A DNA stretch of 64,000 nt from Bacteroidota bacterium (GTDB lineage Bacteria; Bacteroidota; Bacteroidia; UBA8524), in the NCBI GenBank assembly GCA_008933805.1, contig WBUH01000012.1, forward strand, positions 1-64,000, in the 5' to 3' direction. Below the pieces are notes generated by a model. It made no database searches and was not told where the DNA came from. It was given only the letters and a program-made list of their open reading frames with translations. Position 1 is the stretch's first letter, and every line of letters begins with the position of its first letter. Of the stretch, positions 8,031 to 16,099 are shown piece after piece. A program made the translations under genes and the position numbers.

Positions 8031-8594
8031 TTAAAGTACTTCTGCTACTACGTTTTCGGCTTCCACGTTTCCGTTGATGGGAACTGCGGGGAGTGCCCCC
8101 GAAGAAGGTTCTTGGTAGTAGGTATTGTTTTGTGTGCCCATCATGGATGCCATCGGGTCGTCGTAATAACCCGAAGGGCGTTTAACTTCGCCCATACCGT
8201 TAAAGGTGGGCAGGTATCGGGCGATTTTTTCGGCGATAGGTTTAGGGATAAACCCGCGCAGGCCGTTCATACCGTTTGCGGTGATTTTGGGCAGGCCGTA
8301 TTCAAAGGTTCTTAAACCTCCGTACATAGCGACCCCCGCTGAGGTTCCCTGTGCAAGTTGCAAAAGGGTTTCGCTTTCCTTGGGCGGGTTCACGTTGAAA
8401 TAGTGCAAGCCTGTCAGTCCCAGACCTAACATAATGGTGGGGATTATCCAACCTTTTTGGGCATTTGCTGTTCTGTCAACGGCATAGGCAATGCTGAGGC
8501 CGCCCAAACCGCCCGCTGCTTGTAGACTTGTCTTTTTCAGAACGGGCGAAGCAATGTATTTTTTAAGGGGTGATTTTTGATTTTTATCGCTCAT
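8031..8594 (-). CDS. Element membrane protein (187 aa) with NGLxG motifs
   Basis: Hydrophobic segments lie near residues 27-42 (AAGGLGGLSIAYAV) and 50-66 (IIPTIMLGLGLTGLHYF), followed by a Gly-rich region and an acidic C-terminus. It carries NGMNGLRGF (about residues 107-115) and FNGMGEVKR (about 131-139), short motifs found also in the 593-aa and 313-aa proteins. No known family. A virion membrane protein is a reasonable guess from its place just upstream of the capsid candidate. Confidence 0.6.
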   Translation of the reverse strand: MSDKNQKSPLKKYIASPVLKKTSLQAAGGLGGLSIAYAVDRTANAQKGWIIPTIMLGLGLTGLHYFNVNPPKESETLLQLAQGTSAGVAMYGGLRTFEYGLPKITANGMNGLRGFIPKPIAEKIARYLPTFNGMGEVKRPSGYYDDPMASMMGTQNNTYYQEPSSGALPAVPINGNVEAENVVAEVL

Positions 8595-8623
8595 AAAGAT
8601 GTGATGCGTTGGTGTTACTGTGA

Positions 8624-10405
8624 TTAAAAGGTGAGGGAGGCACTTTTGCCTTTGGGCTTGCGGTGGTGCTTACCCGTGTGCGTTTTCTTTGTACCTTCAA
8701 GGCCGTTTAAGCCATTTTTCTTGTTTTTGGCAGAGGTTACAGCAAAGAGCAACAGCCCTGCGGCTATCGTGCCGCCTACCCACATCAGGGTATTGCTGCT
8801 GCCACCCTCTGAGCTTGCCGCAGTGTTTTGCGGTGCGCTCCAATTAGGGTTTGCACCCGTTGGGGCGGGGTAGTAGGAGGCATCCGATGCGGTAGTATTG
8901 GCAGACGGGTCGGGGATATACACGGGTAAAGCAGCAGGGTTGTCGTTTTTTGAAACAAGGCTTACCACGCTTTTACCCGCTTCTACCAGTGCTTTGCCAG
9001 CCCCTGAAGAAGTGAACTTTTCAATAGCGTCCAAAATGGGTTGGATGGCAGCCAATACACCCCCTGCCGATGCGGTAAGGGTGGCAACGGTGGCAGGGTC
9101 GCCCTGTAAGCCCCGTAATCCGAATAAAAAGGGTTTGTTTGCCCCTCGGTTAATAGAGCCTGTAAGGTTGGAGAAGTCGCCGCCCAAATCCCCCTCCCAC
9201 AACCGCTTGATACGGTCTGAAATGGCAGGGTCAGACAATCCTTTCTGAAGTTTGGAGGCCAGCCCCCTTACGTTCAGTTCCACCAGACCCATAAAGGCTT
9301 TGCGGGGGATAAACAGTGCCCCTGTACGTCCGTAGTCAATGGCTTTGTCGATGATGTCTTTTGCCTTGTCCACCGTTTGGTTAACGAGTTTTTTAGGGTC
9401 GGTAACTGCGGTATGCACTACCGTTTTTACCTCACTCACCACTTTTTTGGCAGCATTGGCCACGTTTTGGAAAAAGCCGTTCAGGGGATACCCGTTGATA
9501 CCTGTGTAGATTTGATAATCCAGTTTGGAGAGCCGTGCAAGTACTGCATCCCTTTGGGGGGTGTACCACGCTTGTAAGGCTTCGTCCAACAGGGGGACGG
9601 CGGCATTGGGGTTTATCCCCGCACTACGGTAGGAGGCGGGGTTTTGTACCATCAGTTGCCGTGTGTTGCTAAGTTGGTTGTATAATTGGTCGAGCATGGG
9701 GGTATTTGTGCCGTTTAAGGCGGAATTTTGGGTAACATTCATGGGGTAATCGTGGTAGGCCGTGATGTCTTGGGGTTCTGCATCAAAGGTGTCAAGCACG
9801 GGGTCAACCACCGTGTAGCGGAATTTGTCGCGATAGGGCTGTAAGCTCCCCGCACTGTGGGGAACAACCACGTAGATGTGGTGGTAGGCGGTGGCTTCCC
9901 CTGCTGCAATGATGCGCAGCTTATGGGGGATAGCAAGGTTTTTAAGGACGGTGGAGATAAAGTAGGCAAAGCAGTCGCAATCCACGCCCGTCCTTGCTTC
10001 CTGTGCCACCCTTGCAGGGCGGCGCAATTCTTCACGGCCTGTGCGGTCGGGTTTGTACTGCACATAGTTTATCAGCCAGCGGTAGAGCCTGCGGCATACT
10101 TCTTTTGCGTACCCTTGTACTTGAGGGTGCAGCCCTTGTGTTAAATATTCTTTGGCAAACCGTTCGGTGTCTTTGTAGTAGCGGTGTACCCGTTCTTCTA
10201 TCAGTTGCAGTACTTTTCCCGTGCGCACAAACTCGCCTTTGTTGTAAGGGGTGTCTTGACCGTCGGGTATCGGGAAATACCTCAAAAACGGGGTAATATC
10301 CTTTACCCTGCGTTTACCTGTGGCTACCAGTCCCAACCCGTTTAAAAAATACACGGGGACTTCGGACTCATAAAGAGGGTCGATATAGGGGCCTTTTATC
10401 TTCAC
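8624..10405 (-). CDS. Transglutaminase-like cysteine protease fused to a membrane-anchored virion-type protein (593 aa)
   Basis: This is the largest gene of the late operon. Residues about 95-215 form a transglutaminase-like papain fold: GVDCDCF with Cys143 or Cys145, His175/176 in AYHHIYVVV, and Asp201 in TVVDPVLDTF, the expected Cys-His-Asp triad. The middle is Ala/Lys-rich and helical. Residues 539-559 are a membrane segment, followed by a strongly basic tail. LNGLG (21-25), LNGFF, LRGLQG and NGLNGLEG are spaced along the chain. The reading frame overlaps the upstream gene by four bases. Possible roles are capsid maturation or peptidoglycan cleavage during entry. Confidence 0.7.
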   Translation of the reverse strand: MKIKGPYIDPLYESEVPVYFLNGLGLVATGKRRVKDITPFLRYFPIPDGQDTPYNKGEFVRTGKVLQLIEERVHRYYKDTERFAKEYLTQGLHPQVQGYAKEVCRRLYRWLINYVQYKPDRTGREELRRPARVAQEARTGVDCDCFAYFISTVLKNLAIPHKLRIIAAGEATAYHHIYVVVPHSAGSLQPYRDKFRYTVVDPVLDTFDAEPQDITAYHDYPMNVTQNSALNGTNTPMLDQLYNQLSNTRQLMVQNPASYRSAGINPNAAVPLLDEALQAWYTPQRDAVLARLSKLDYQIYTGINGYPLNGFFQNVANAAKKVVSEVKTVVHTAVTDPKKLVNQTVDKAKDIIDKAIDYGRTGALFIPRKAFMGLVELNVRGLASKLQKGLSDPAISDRIKRLWEGDLGGDFSNLTGSINRGANKPFLFGLRGLQGDPATVATLTASAGGVLAAIQPILDAIEKFTSSGAGKALVEAGKSVVSLVSKNDNPAALPVYIPDPSANTTASDASYYPAPTGANPNWSAPQNTAASSEGGSSNTLMWVGGTIAAGLLLFAVTSAKNKKNGLNGLEGTKKTHTGKHHRKPKGKSASLTF

Positions 10406-10986
10406 AGCAGGTCGGATATTTTGGTTAAGGTGGGTAAATAGCCTTTAGCGGGCGATAAGGGCGTTGGGTTGCCCAAACCCAGTTTTTTTAGGATGCTGCT
10501 TAGTGAACTGGAAAGGGTGTTCACCAGTGTAGAAGGGAAAAAAGTGGACAACCTGATAACGGTATCAATGTCAACGGGGAAAAACAGGTAATCAAATTTT
10601 ACCCGCACCGTTACAGGGGTGTCAAGTTGCAAACCCATTAAGACGGCAGGGTTTATATCCACCTGAAAAACAGCCGATATTTCCTTGTTTTTTATAAGGT
10701 CAAGGTCAATGGGTTGTTGCGGGCTGATGCCCAACTGTACGGGGCTTTTTTCAGCGTTTAAGTAAGATACTTCTATTCTTACCCGCTTAGGGGCTAAACG
10801 AAACCCTGTGTAGTTGTAAATGGTAACGGGGATATGAAAACGCACCTGACCCCTGATAAATTCGATTTTTTGAGGCAACCCCACCCTTGTGGTAAGGTCT
10901 TTTTTAATCCTTGACAGGCGCAGGGCGGTAAGGGCAGATATGCCTGTTACCGCTACGGCTGCGGCTAATTTGTATAATCCTGTCAT
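10402..10986 (-). CDS. Membrane-anchored beta-sandwich protein, first gene of the late operon
   Basis: A 194-aa protein with an N-terminal hydrophobic segment (LAAAVAVTGISALTALRL) and a beta-rich domain (VRFHIPVTIYNYTGFRLAPK ... VTVRVKFDYLFFPV) resembling LEA14/immunoglobulin-type sandwiches. The C-terminus is helical and ends LPTLTKISDLL. It heads the long operon, and its stop overlaps the next start by four bases. Virion membrane protein is the likely role; family not recognised with certainty. Confidence 0.6.
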   Translation of the reverse strand: MTGLYKLAAAVAVTGISALTALRLSRIKKDLTTRVGLPQKIEFIRGQVRFHIPVTIYNYTGFRLAPKRVRIEVSYLNAEKSPVQLGISPQQPIDLDLIKNKEISAVFQVDINPAVLMGLQLDTPVTVRVKFDYLFFPVDIDTVIRLSTFFPSTLVNTLSSSLSSILKKLGLGNPTPLSPAKGYLPTLTKISDLL

Positions 10987-11065
10987 CTATGCTTGTTAAA
11001 GTGATAGCAAAGGTGCAGGGGGCGGAAATTTCACTTCCACGGTTCTCCCAAACAATGCCAATCAC

Positions 11066-11100
11066 TCCCAAGTTTTCCAATAGTTTCCAAAGTTTTACAA
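11066..11100. promoter_or_regulatory. Three phased 10-bp repeats upstream of the late operon
   Basis: AGTTTTCCAA (11071-11080), TAGTTTCCAA (11081-11090) and AGTTTTACAA (11091-11100) follow one another at one helical turn, about 85-115 bp upstream of the first late gene (start 10986). The pattern suits an activator binding side by side on one face of the helix. No clear TAnnTTTG box is visible below it, which would fit an activator-dependent late promoter. Confidence 0.35.
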
Positions 11101-11116
11101 TGGTAAACGGGACAAA

Positions 11117-11152
11117 AAAAGGGGCTGCCCCAAAATTGAGGCAGCCCCTTTT
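11117..11152 (-). terminator. Intrinsic terminator after the element lipoprotein
   Basis: A perfect GGGGCTGCC / GGCAGCCCC stem (11121-11129 and 11140-11148) with A-rich and T-rich flanks on both sides. It lies just downstream of the lipoprotein stop (11173) and separates it from the late promoter region. The flanks would let it work in either direction. Confidence 0.85.
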
Positions 11153-11172
11153 AAATTATATGGTAGTGTGAA

Positions 11173-11646
11173 TTATTGGTTGCTGAAAGTGGCTGTATAG
11201 GTATAGGTAATACCACCGTCTGTTTCTGTGTTTGAAATAACCAGTTTGGTTTCGGTTAATTCAACCAATGTAGAACTTTCGGTGCTACCTGATGAAGTTT
11301 GCACTATTTGCTTCTCATCAGAACTGAATGTCCACGTACCTGCTTCGCTTACTTGTGGGTCGTTAGGGTCGCATTTGGTAGCCCCTTCTTCCTGTGTGTA
11401 CGTTTTGTCACTTTTAAAACTGTAAACATCGTCTTTGTCGCAGGCTTGCATTTGGGCATAAATATCGGTAATCATAGTGCCTCCGGCGTTGATGGCAGGG
11501 TTAACAGTCAAGGCTGTCATTTTCCAAGGTTTGGCACTTAATAACTCCGATTTTGTTTTTTGGGGAGTGCTGGTTTCTTCGTCTTTTTTACACGCGGTAA
11601 AACATAGCAATGAAGAAAGAACTAATAGAAGGGTGATTTTTTTCAT
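11173..11646 (-). CDS. Lipocalin-like lipoprotein carried by the element
   Basis: A 157-aa lipoprotein starting MKKITLLLVLSSLLCFTACKK, with a clear lipobox before the Cys. The mature part (SAKPWKMTAL ... TWTFSSDEKQ ... TYTYTATFSN) has the pattern of small lipocalin-like proteins of Bacteroidota. It resembles the chromosomal lipoprotein at 37648-38109, sharing an EGATKC..NDPQ block and the C-terminal YTYT..F ending. It stands alone between early and late genes with its own terminator, like a phage moron. A surface role altering the host is inferred. Confidence 0.8.
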   Translation of the reverse strand: MKKITLLLVLSSLLCFTACKKDEETSTPQKTKSELLSAKPWKMTALTVNPAINAGGTMITDIYAQMQACDKDDVYSFKSDKTYTQEEGATKCDPNDPQVSEAGTWTFSSDEKQIVQTSSGSTESSTLVELTETKLVISNTETDGGITYTYTATFSNQ

Positions 11647-11836
11647 AGGTAATAATTTCTGCAATGATAAATAGTTGAAATTAATTAACCAATATTGTTA
11701 TCCGATAAAACTTACACCAACAGCCATTGTATATCCATTGATTGCGGGCTTCCCCAAAAATGAAGCCCCGTTGCCCTTATAATAATTTCTTTTTAAACCG
11801 TTAATTAGCAAATATTTATAATTGAAAGGAAAACGC

Positions 11837-12043
11837 TTACGCTTCATCAAACTCCTTGCCCGGCACACCAAGATGGCTGTATATCATTTCTACCTCTTTG
11901 GGTGAATAATCCCGCACCTTGCGGTTTTTTACCTTAAGGTTAGGAACGGTCAGCAGCATTTTTATCATGGTTTTGTAAGAAGTTTCGTATTCATCTTTTA
12001 GTTGGGTAATGTTTTTTCTTACCAATTTTACGTTGTTCCCCAT
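11837..12043 (-). CDS. Small hypothetical protein (68 aa)
   Basis: A basic helical protein, MGNNVKLVRKNITQLKDEYE at its start, ending in an acidic stretch. No recognised domain. It is set apart from neighbours by more than 100 bp on each side, so it may have its own promoter. Regulatory function is possible but unsupported. Confidence 0.5.
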   Translation of the reverse strand: MGNNVKLVRKNITQLKDEYETSYKTMIKMLLTVPNLKVKNRKVRDYSPKEVEMIYSHLGVPGKEFDEA

Positions 12044-12152
12044 TTCACTGTTTGAATTTTAGTATGTTTGTTTTGAAAGTACAGGTAAGTACATAGTCAA
12101 TTTCACCTAACTATGAACACCAACAAGGCGGGGCAACACCCGTCTTTGTTGT

Positions 12153-12560
12153 TTAAAGAGGGTAATACTTCATTAATTCTGCATATAACAAGTACAACAC
12201 CCCCGAATAGTACGATTTGACAGGCTCAGTAACGCCCAACAACACGTTGTTGAAATACCCTTTTTCGTATGCGAGCATTAACCCTTCGGCTACCTTTTGT
12301 TGGATGGCTATGGTTTTGCGCTTTGCAAAGGGCTTTTTACAGAGATTTTGCAGCTTTATAAACAAAGGTTCGGTCAATAACACAGCCGCCCGATACGTTC
12401 GCTGGTGAACAGGCTGCAACCCTATATACCCATGTACTATCAATCGGTGCAGCAACCATACCAATGCCTGTGCATCCGAGTAGCTGATTCTATACAGTAT
12501 TCGGTCGGGGGGTATTGCTACCGTCTTCTGCCAGCCGTCAACAACACATTGCTGGTTCAT
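12153..12560 (-). CDS. Hypothetical early protein (135 aa)
   Basis: Begins MNQQCVVDGWQKTVAIPPDR and is rich in Leu, Tyr and Lys; it is probably helical and soluble. It overlaps the upstream gene by four bases, so the two are likely co-translated. One copy of the AACAAC-N2-GTTGTT dyad lies inside its coding sequence (12238-12253). Family unknown. Confidence 0.55.
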   Translation of the reverse strand: MNQQCVVDGWQKTVAIPPDRILYRISYSDAQALVWLLHRLIVHGYIGLQPVHQRTYRAAVLLTEPLFIKLQNLCKKPFAKRKTIAIQQKVAEGLMLAYEKGYFNNVLLGVTEPVKSYYSGVLYLLYAELMKYYPL

Positions 12561-12853
12561 AGTCTTTTTTCGTCCTTACTCCCGTCAAACACCCATTTGT
12601 GCAGCAAAGCCCCTGTTTGGTTGTTGTAAATCAGGGCGGTTAGGTACGTACCCATAAAACGGCCTGTTACCAGTTTTTTTAAGGCTTTTAACCCGTCCTC
12701 TCCCTTTTTGTCCCGATGGTGGCAGGAAAAGAATGTATTGTGCTGCATGGCAGGGGGTAAATGCGCCTTGTTTTTAAAGTACACCACCAGTTTATACTTA
12801 GCGGTGGGTTTATACTCCTGCTGTTGTCTTATGAAATGTGGGTTGTTTGCCAT
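12557..12853 (-). CDS. Hypothetical early protein (98 aa)
   Basis: A basic protein (MANNPHFIRQQQEYKPTAKY) with KYKLVVYFKNKAHLPPAMQH and SCHHRDKKGEDGLKALKKLV. Its stop overlaps the following start. No recognised domain. Its place downstream of the winged-helix protein suggests an accessory role in replication or regulation. Confidence 0.55.
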   Translation of the reverse strand: MANNPHFIRQQQEYKPTAKYKLVVYFKNKAHLPPAMQHNTFFSCHHRDKKGEDGLKALKKLVTGRFMGTYLTALIYNNQTGALLHKWVFDGSKDEKRL

Positions 12854-12882
12854 TGTATTTGGTTATTGGGATGTAGTAGCGG

Positions 12883-14175
12883 TTAGCGGGCAACAACACC
12901 TTGTTTTTGCAGTGCCCATTGTTTTTGAATGTTGACCATTGCGTGGTAAAACATTACCTCAGCCTCCGGCAGCTTCTTGTTTTTAAATCGGGTTTCCCAT
13001 TTGAGGTACACTTTTAAGCGGTCGGTATCGGTCAACAACTCTTTACGGGCTTTGTCTAACTCCAATTCCGCTTTAATCAGTGCCTTTCGCTTGTATTGCA
13101 ATAGCAGCCATTGTTCGGTTTGGATAAACCCGTAAGGGCATTTGTTGTCAAAAAAGGTAATCGGGTTCACCAAAAACTTACCCTCTTGATACTTTTTATT
13201 CTTTTCACCCTCCAATGGCCGCTCCTTCCATGCCGCTATCAAATCCACCCGTTGTATCAGTGTTTGCTGGTACTTTTCCCAATCCTCGCGGGTAAGGGAT
13301 TGTTTAAAACTGCCGTACACGTGGTTAAACAGCTTGTTTTTGATTTTACGCTCTGTTTCCGTATCAAACTGGTGGTAAGGGTACAGGGTGCTGATGGCAT
13401 AGCGGTAGAACTCCAATACCATTGCCAACTGCCATGCGGGGTATTTTTTGGCCGCCGCGCCGCCGCCCAACCTTTGTTCAGGAATTTCGGCTGTGGATAA
13501 GGGTGGGGTTTCCACACCACTGCCTGCTTTGAGGGGTGTGCAAGAGAAAAGTCCAAGAGGCTTTGCAGTATCAGCCGACAAAGGAGGCTGGCCGCTATGG
13601 TTTTCTATCCCGTTATCCCCCAATTCACAGGGTATAGAGTGTATATTACTCTTTTCTAAAGAGTTTACAAGATTGCTTTGGCGCACATTTTTCGTTTTGT
13701 CGCTATTTTCAGCAGTATCGGGGGCGGGTTGGTTTCCCAACAACACGCTGTTGGAGCTTTGGGGGTCGTATAGCAATATCCAAGCGGGCACGGTTAATTC
13801 GTAATCGGCTTTTGTTCCTCGAAAGGTTTTTTGTACAATGCCCATTTTCTCCAGCTTGGAAAGGTGGTTTAAAATGGTGCGTTTGTCCACTTTGACAAGG
13901 TGGGCTAACCGCACATTGTTCATGCGGCAGGGTATGGGGTTAATGGTTAAACAGCCTACACGGTTATTTTGGCGCACGTAGGCATCGCATACTTTTAACA
14001 ACGTAAGGAATAACCCGCCTCTGATACGCTCTTTAGGGGTGGCGGCCTTTTGGTTAACGTCTTTTACAAACTGGTTGAGGTGTTTGCGCACTTCTGCAAT
14101 GTCTATCCTGCGGTAATCAAATTCGTCCATTTGGTCAGGGTGTGTATTTTGGGGGGTGATGCGGTCGGTTCTCAT
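12883..14175 (-). CDS. Winged-helix protein, replication initiator or regulator candidate (430 aa)
   Basis: The N-terminal third carries a winged-helix DNA-binding fold: LAHLVKVDKRTILNHLSKLE (about residues 90-109), then MGIVQKTFRG and YELTVPAWILL. The middle is low complexity (Ser/Pro/Gly), and the C-terminal third is helical and charged. The size and HTH-plus-tail layout recall replication initiators of small replicons, but no catalytic motif is seen, so a transcription factor is equally possible. The start overlaps the previous stop by four bases. A variant dyad copy lies in its coding sequence at about 13737-13752. Confidence 0.55.
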   Translation of the reverse strand: MRTDRITPQNTHPDQMDEFDYRRIDIAEVRKHLNQFVKDVNQKAATPKERIRGGLFLTLLKVCDAYVRQNNRVGCLTINPIPCRMNNVRLAHLVKVDKRTILNHLSKLEKMGIVQKTFRGTKADYELTVPAWILLYDPQSSNSVLLGNQPAPDTAENSDKTKNVRQSNLVNSLEKSNIHSIPCELGDNGIENHSGQPPLSADTAKPLGLFSCTPLKAGSGVETPPLSTAEIPEQRLGGGAAAKKYPAWQLAMVLEFYRYAISTLYPYHQFDTETERKIKNKLFNHVYGSFKQSLTREDWEKYQQTLIQRVDLIAAWKERPLEGEKNKKYQEGKFLVNPITFFDNKCPYGFIQTEQWLLLQYKRKALIKAELELDKARKELLTDTDRLKVYLKWETRFKNKKLPEAEVMFYHAMVNIQKQWALQKQGVVAR

Positions 14176-14378
14176 AAAAACAACGTGTTGTTGGGAGTTT
14201 GTTGGTGTTTTTGGGCAAGGGTGATAAAACGTTTGTATATCCTTTGGTGAGTGGCTATTTGACGGGTTAACAGTTCGGTATCCCCGCTATTGTGGGGTAC
14301 GGTCGGAAACAGCAGCAACCGCTGTATGTGCTGTATTTTTTCGGCCTCTGCTTTGGCTTTTAATAGATACCTTTGCAT
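14172..14378 (-). CDS. Small hypothetical protein (68 aa)
   Basis: MQRYLLKAKAEAEKIQHIQR opens a basic, helical 68-aa protein. Its last codons (PNNTLFL) coincide with a copy of the dyad motif at 14179-14193. The stop overlaps the start of the winged-helix gene by four bases, showing translational coupling. Confidence 0.5.
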   Translation of the reverse strand: MQRYLLKAKAEAEKIQHIQRLLLFPTVPHNSGDTELLTRQIATHQRIYKRFITLAQKHQQTPNNTLFL

Positions 14379-14427
14379 TTTCCCCCGTCTTAATTTACTT
14401 AACTACTACACCAAGCGGCAAAGGGGG

Positions 14428-14745
14428 CTATTCAGCCCCCTGCGCTTGCTTTTTATTCACTTGCTTGTGAGGGGTCGGTGTGTTGGCAGCCTCCTTTTTT
14501 GGGTGTAATTGGGTTCTTGTTTTCATCTTTTTGCCGCTTGGCAGGGTAAATGGGAAAGCAATGATTGCTTTGGGCTGCATCACCAGTTTATGGTTTTTGC
14601 CGCATTGGATACATCCGTCCAGTGCCGTAGGGTGATGATACACCCCTAAAAATTCAGGCATGGACACAAGGGGCGGACAGGTGCAATTTTTCCCGCAGCG
14701 CATTTGTACTAAATTCATTTTGCCTTTTCGGCGTTGTCTTGTCAT
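14428..14745 (-). CDS. Cys-rich, probably zinc-binding small protein (105 aa)
   Basis: ATG at 14745 lies four bases after the stop of the HTH gene; a TTG at 14775 would extend it into that gene. Cysteines occur as CGKNCTC near residues 17-23 and CIQC about 25 residues later, the spacing of a small zinc knuckle. The C-terminus is Lys/Pro-rich. Nucleic-acid binding is likely from the Cys pairs and charge. No family recognised. Confidence 0.55.
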   Translation of the reverse strand: MTRQRRKGKMNLVQMRCGKNCTCPPLVSMPEFLGVYHHPTALDGCIQCGKNHKLVMQPKAIIAFPFTLPSGKKMKTRTQLHPKKEAANTPTPHKQVNKKQAQGAE

Positions 14746-14749
14746 TGTC

Positions 14750-15052
14750 TTAGGCTTCACTTTCGATTTCTTCAACGGTTTTACGGCGGTTGGCCTTCAA
14801 CCAGTTGTCCAGTTCTTCTTTATAAAAATATATCCGTTTGCCCCGCTTAAAATGGGGTATTTGCCGTTTACTGGTCAGTATGTAGATGGTATTAACGGCC
14901 ATGTTTACATACTTGGCCGCCTGCACTGCGTTTAGGGGGGTGTCCGCAGCATGGGTGCTGTTGGGGGATGGTTTTTTCATCAGCTCGGCGACCATTTGGG
15001 TCAGCATATCGAGCCTGTCGTTAATTTCGGTAAAAGGATTGGGAGCCGCCAT
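14750..15052 (-). CDS. Helix-turn-helix excisionase-like protein (MerR/HTH_17 type)
   Basis: A 100-aa protein. Residues about 40-90 (AVQAAKYVNMAVNTIYILTS, then QIPHFKRGKRIYFYKEELDN) match the HTH_17 fold of excisionases and small DNA-binding proteins. ATG at 15052. Three ACCCCTACC-type words lie just upstream (15111-15174) and may be its operator. It is the first gene of the early operon below the 302-aa gene. A role in excision or in early control fits. Confidence 0.75.
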   Translation of the reverse strand: MAAPNPFTEINDRLDMLTQMVAELMKKPSPNSTHAADTPLNAVQAAKYVNMAVNTIYILTSKRQIPHFKRGKRIYFYKEELDNWLKANRRKTVEEIESEA

Positions 15053-15109
15053 ATTCTCTTTGTTCTACGGCAGCAAATATTTACAAAAAAAGCATTCGGC
15101 AGGGGTATG

Positions 15110-15176
15110 TTGGTAGGGGTCAATTTTTAACTTTTTTTTTACCCCCCTACCAAAAAAAACGGCTTACCCCTACCAA
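15110..15176. promoter_or_regulatory. Repeated GGTAGGGGT / ACCCCTACC words, operator candidate
   Basis: GGTAGGGGT at 15111-15119, CCCCCTACC at 15143-15151 and ACCCCTACC at 15166-15174, each next to an A- or T-run. The first and the other two are in opposite orientation. They lie in the gap upstream of the HTH gene and so could bind its product. Confidence 0.45.
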
Positions 15177-15190
15177 AAAATTTGAACTAC

Positions 15191-16099
15191 TTATTTAACT
15201 GTTAGTCGTTTACACAATCTTTTTAGTAATTTGGAATTGTGTTGCTCAGCAAGGGGAAAAATGATGTTTTTTATGAAAAGAATATCGGTTTGGTTCGCTT
15301 GGTACACCTGATTTTTAACATTTCTAAGCATTTTGTAGGTGGTAGAATTGGCTATTTTCTCCGTTTCTGACCTGTCCAACGGAATTTCTTTAGCAGAAAA
15401 CAGGTGGAGTAACCTTGTTACATCGCTTAAATTAACGGTGGCAATATCCACCCCCATTTCATCCAAAAAATACAAAATGGCGAAACACTGGCGTTTTCGG
15501 GTGTACTCTTTTTGCTGACACTCTTCAATAATTTCCTGCCAACTTCCCTGAAGGTATATCAGCGGAGTGGTATCAGGATACACGCTGATTTTACGCTCTT
15601 TGAGGTGTTTATTGTAAATCTCCGCTTTTGAAAACCTGTCCTTTTCTAACAGATACTTTAACCCATACCTGAGCTTGTAAAAATGGTAACTGTAGGTAAA
15701 GGTGGTTATCCTGCCGTCGGGATGCGGGACGGTGATGCTTTTAAGGTTAATTTTTATACCTAAGATGCGGTGGTATTTTACTGTCAGGGGTGCAGTATTC
15801 TCCAATTGCGGCAGGGTTCCAATGCTTTCCTGTATTTGGCGGCGCAGGTCTTGGTTCTGCTCTTCAATACCTTCAATTGAATTTGCCTTTATAGTGTAGA
15901 ACCAGTTAAAAAAGCCATCGGGATAGCCGTGTTCAGAGGGCGCGGGTTCGTCGTTGCCGGATGAGTTATTGTAGTAATAAAAGAAATTGTGGAAATGAGC
16001 CAGCATGGCCTCAGCATAAATGTTGTTCCGTAAATTCATAGAAAAGTTAGTGTGTGTGTTGTAAATCCATAAAATATTTCCTATCCATGCCCTTTCCAT
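15191..16099 (-). CDS. Hypothetical protein of the element (302 aa)
   Basis: A helical, Lys/Tyr/Asn-rich soluble protein. Starts are possible at ATG 16099 (MERAWIGNIL) and ATG 16039 (MNLRNNIYAEAMLAHFHNFF); the latter looks more natural. The middle (TYSYHFYKLRYGLKYLLEKD) and the C-terminus (LAEQHNSKLLKRLCKRL) are basic. Similar proteins accompany tyrosine integrases in Bacteroidota elements, but I cannot name a family. Separate from its neighbours by gene-free sequence on both sides. Confidence 0.6.
   Translation of the reverse strand: MERAWIGNILWIYNTHTNFSMNLRNNIYAEAMLAHFHNFFYYYNNSSGNDEPAPSEHGYPDGFFNWFYTIKANSIEGIEEQNQDLRRQIQESIGTLPQLENTAPLTVKYHRILGIKINLKSITVPHPDGRITTFTYSYHFYKLRYGLKYLLEKDRFSKAEIYNKHLKERKISVYPDTTPLIYLQGSWQEIIEECQQKEYTRKRQCFAILYFLDEMGVDIATVNLSDVTRLLHLFSAKEIPLDRSETEKIANSTTYKMLRNVKNQVYQANQTDILFIKNIIFPLAEQHNSKLLKRLCKRLTVK

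Noticed and set aside
7788-8315. 175-codon plus-strand ORF across the capsid candidate and spacer D
   Set aside because: It runs through a hairpin spacer and against the operon direction, with unlikely composition.
11173-11646. Considering the lipoprotein as part of the late operon
   Set aside because: A strong terminator at 11117-11152 separates it from the late genes.
12105-12150. Terminator after the 135-aa early gene
   Set aside because: The arms (CACCAACAAGGCGGG and CCCGTCTTTGTTG) pair only imperfectly and no T-run follows on the minus strand.
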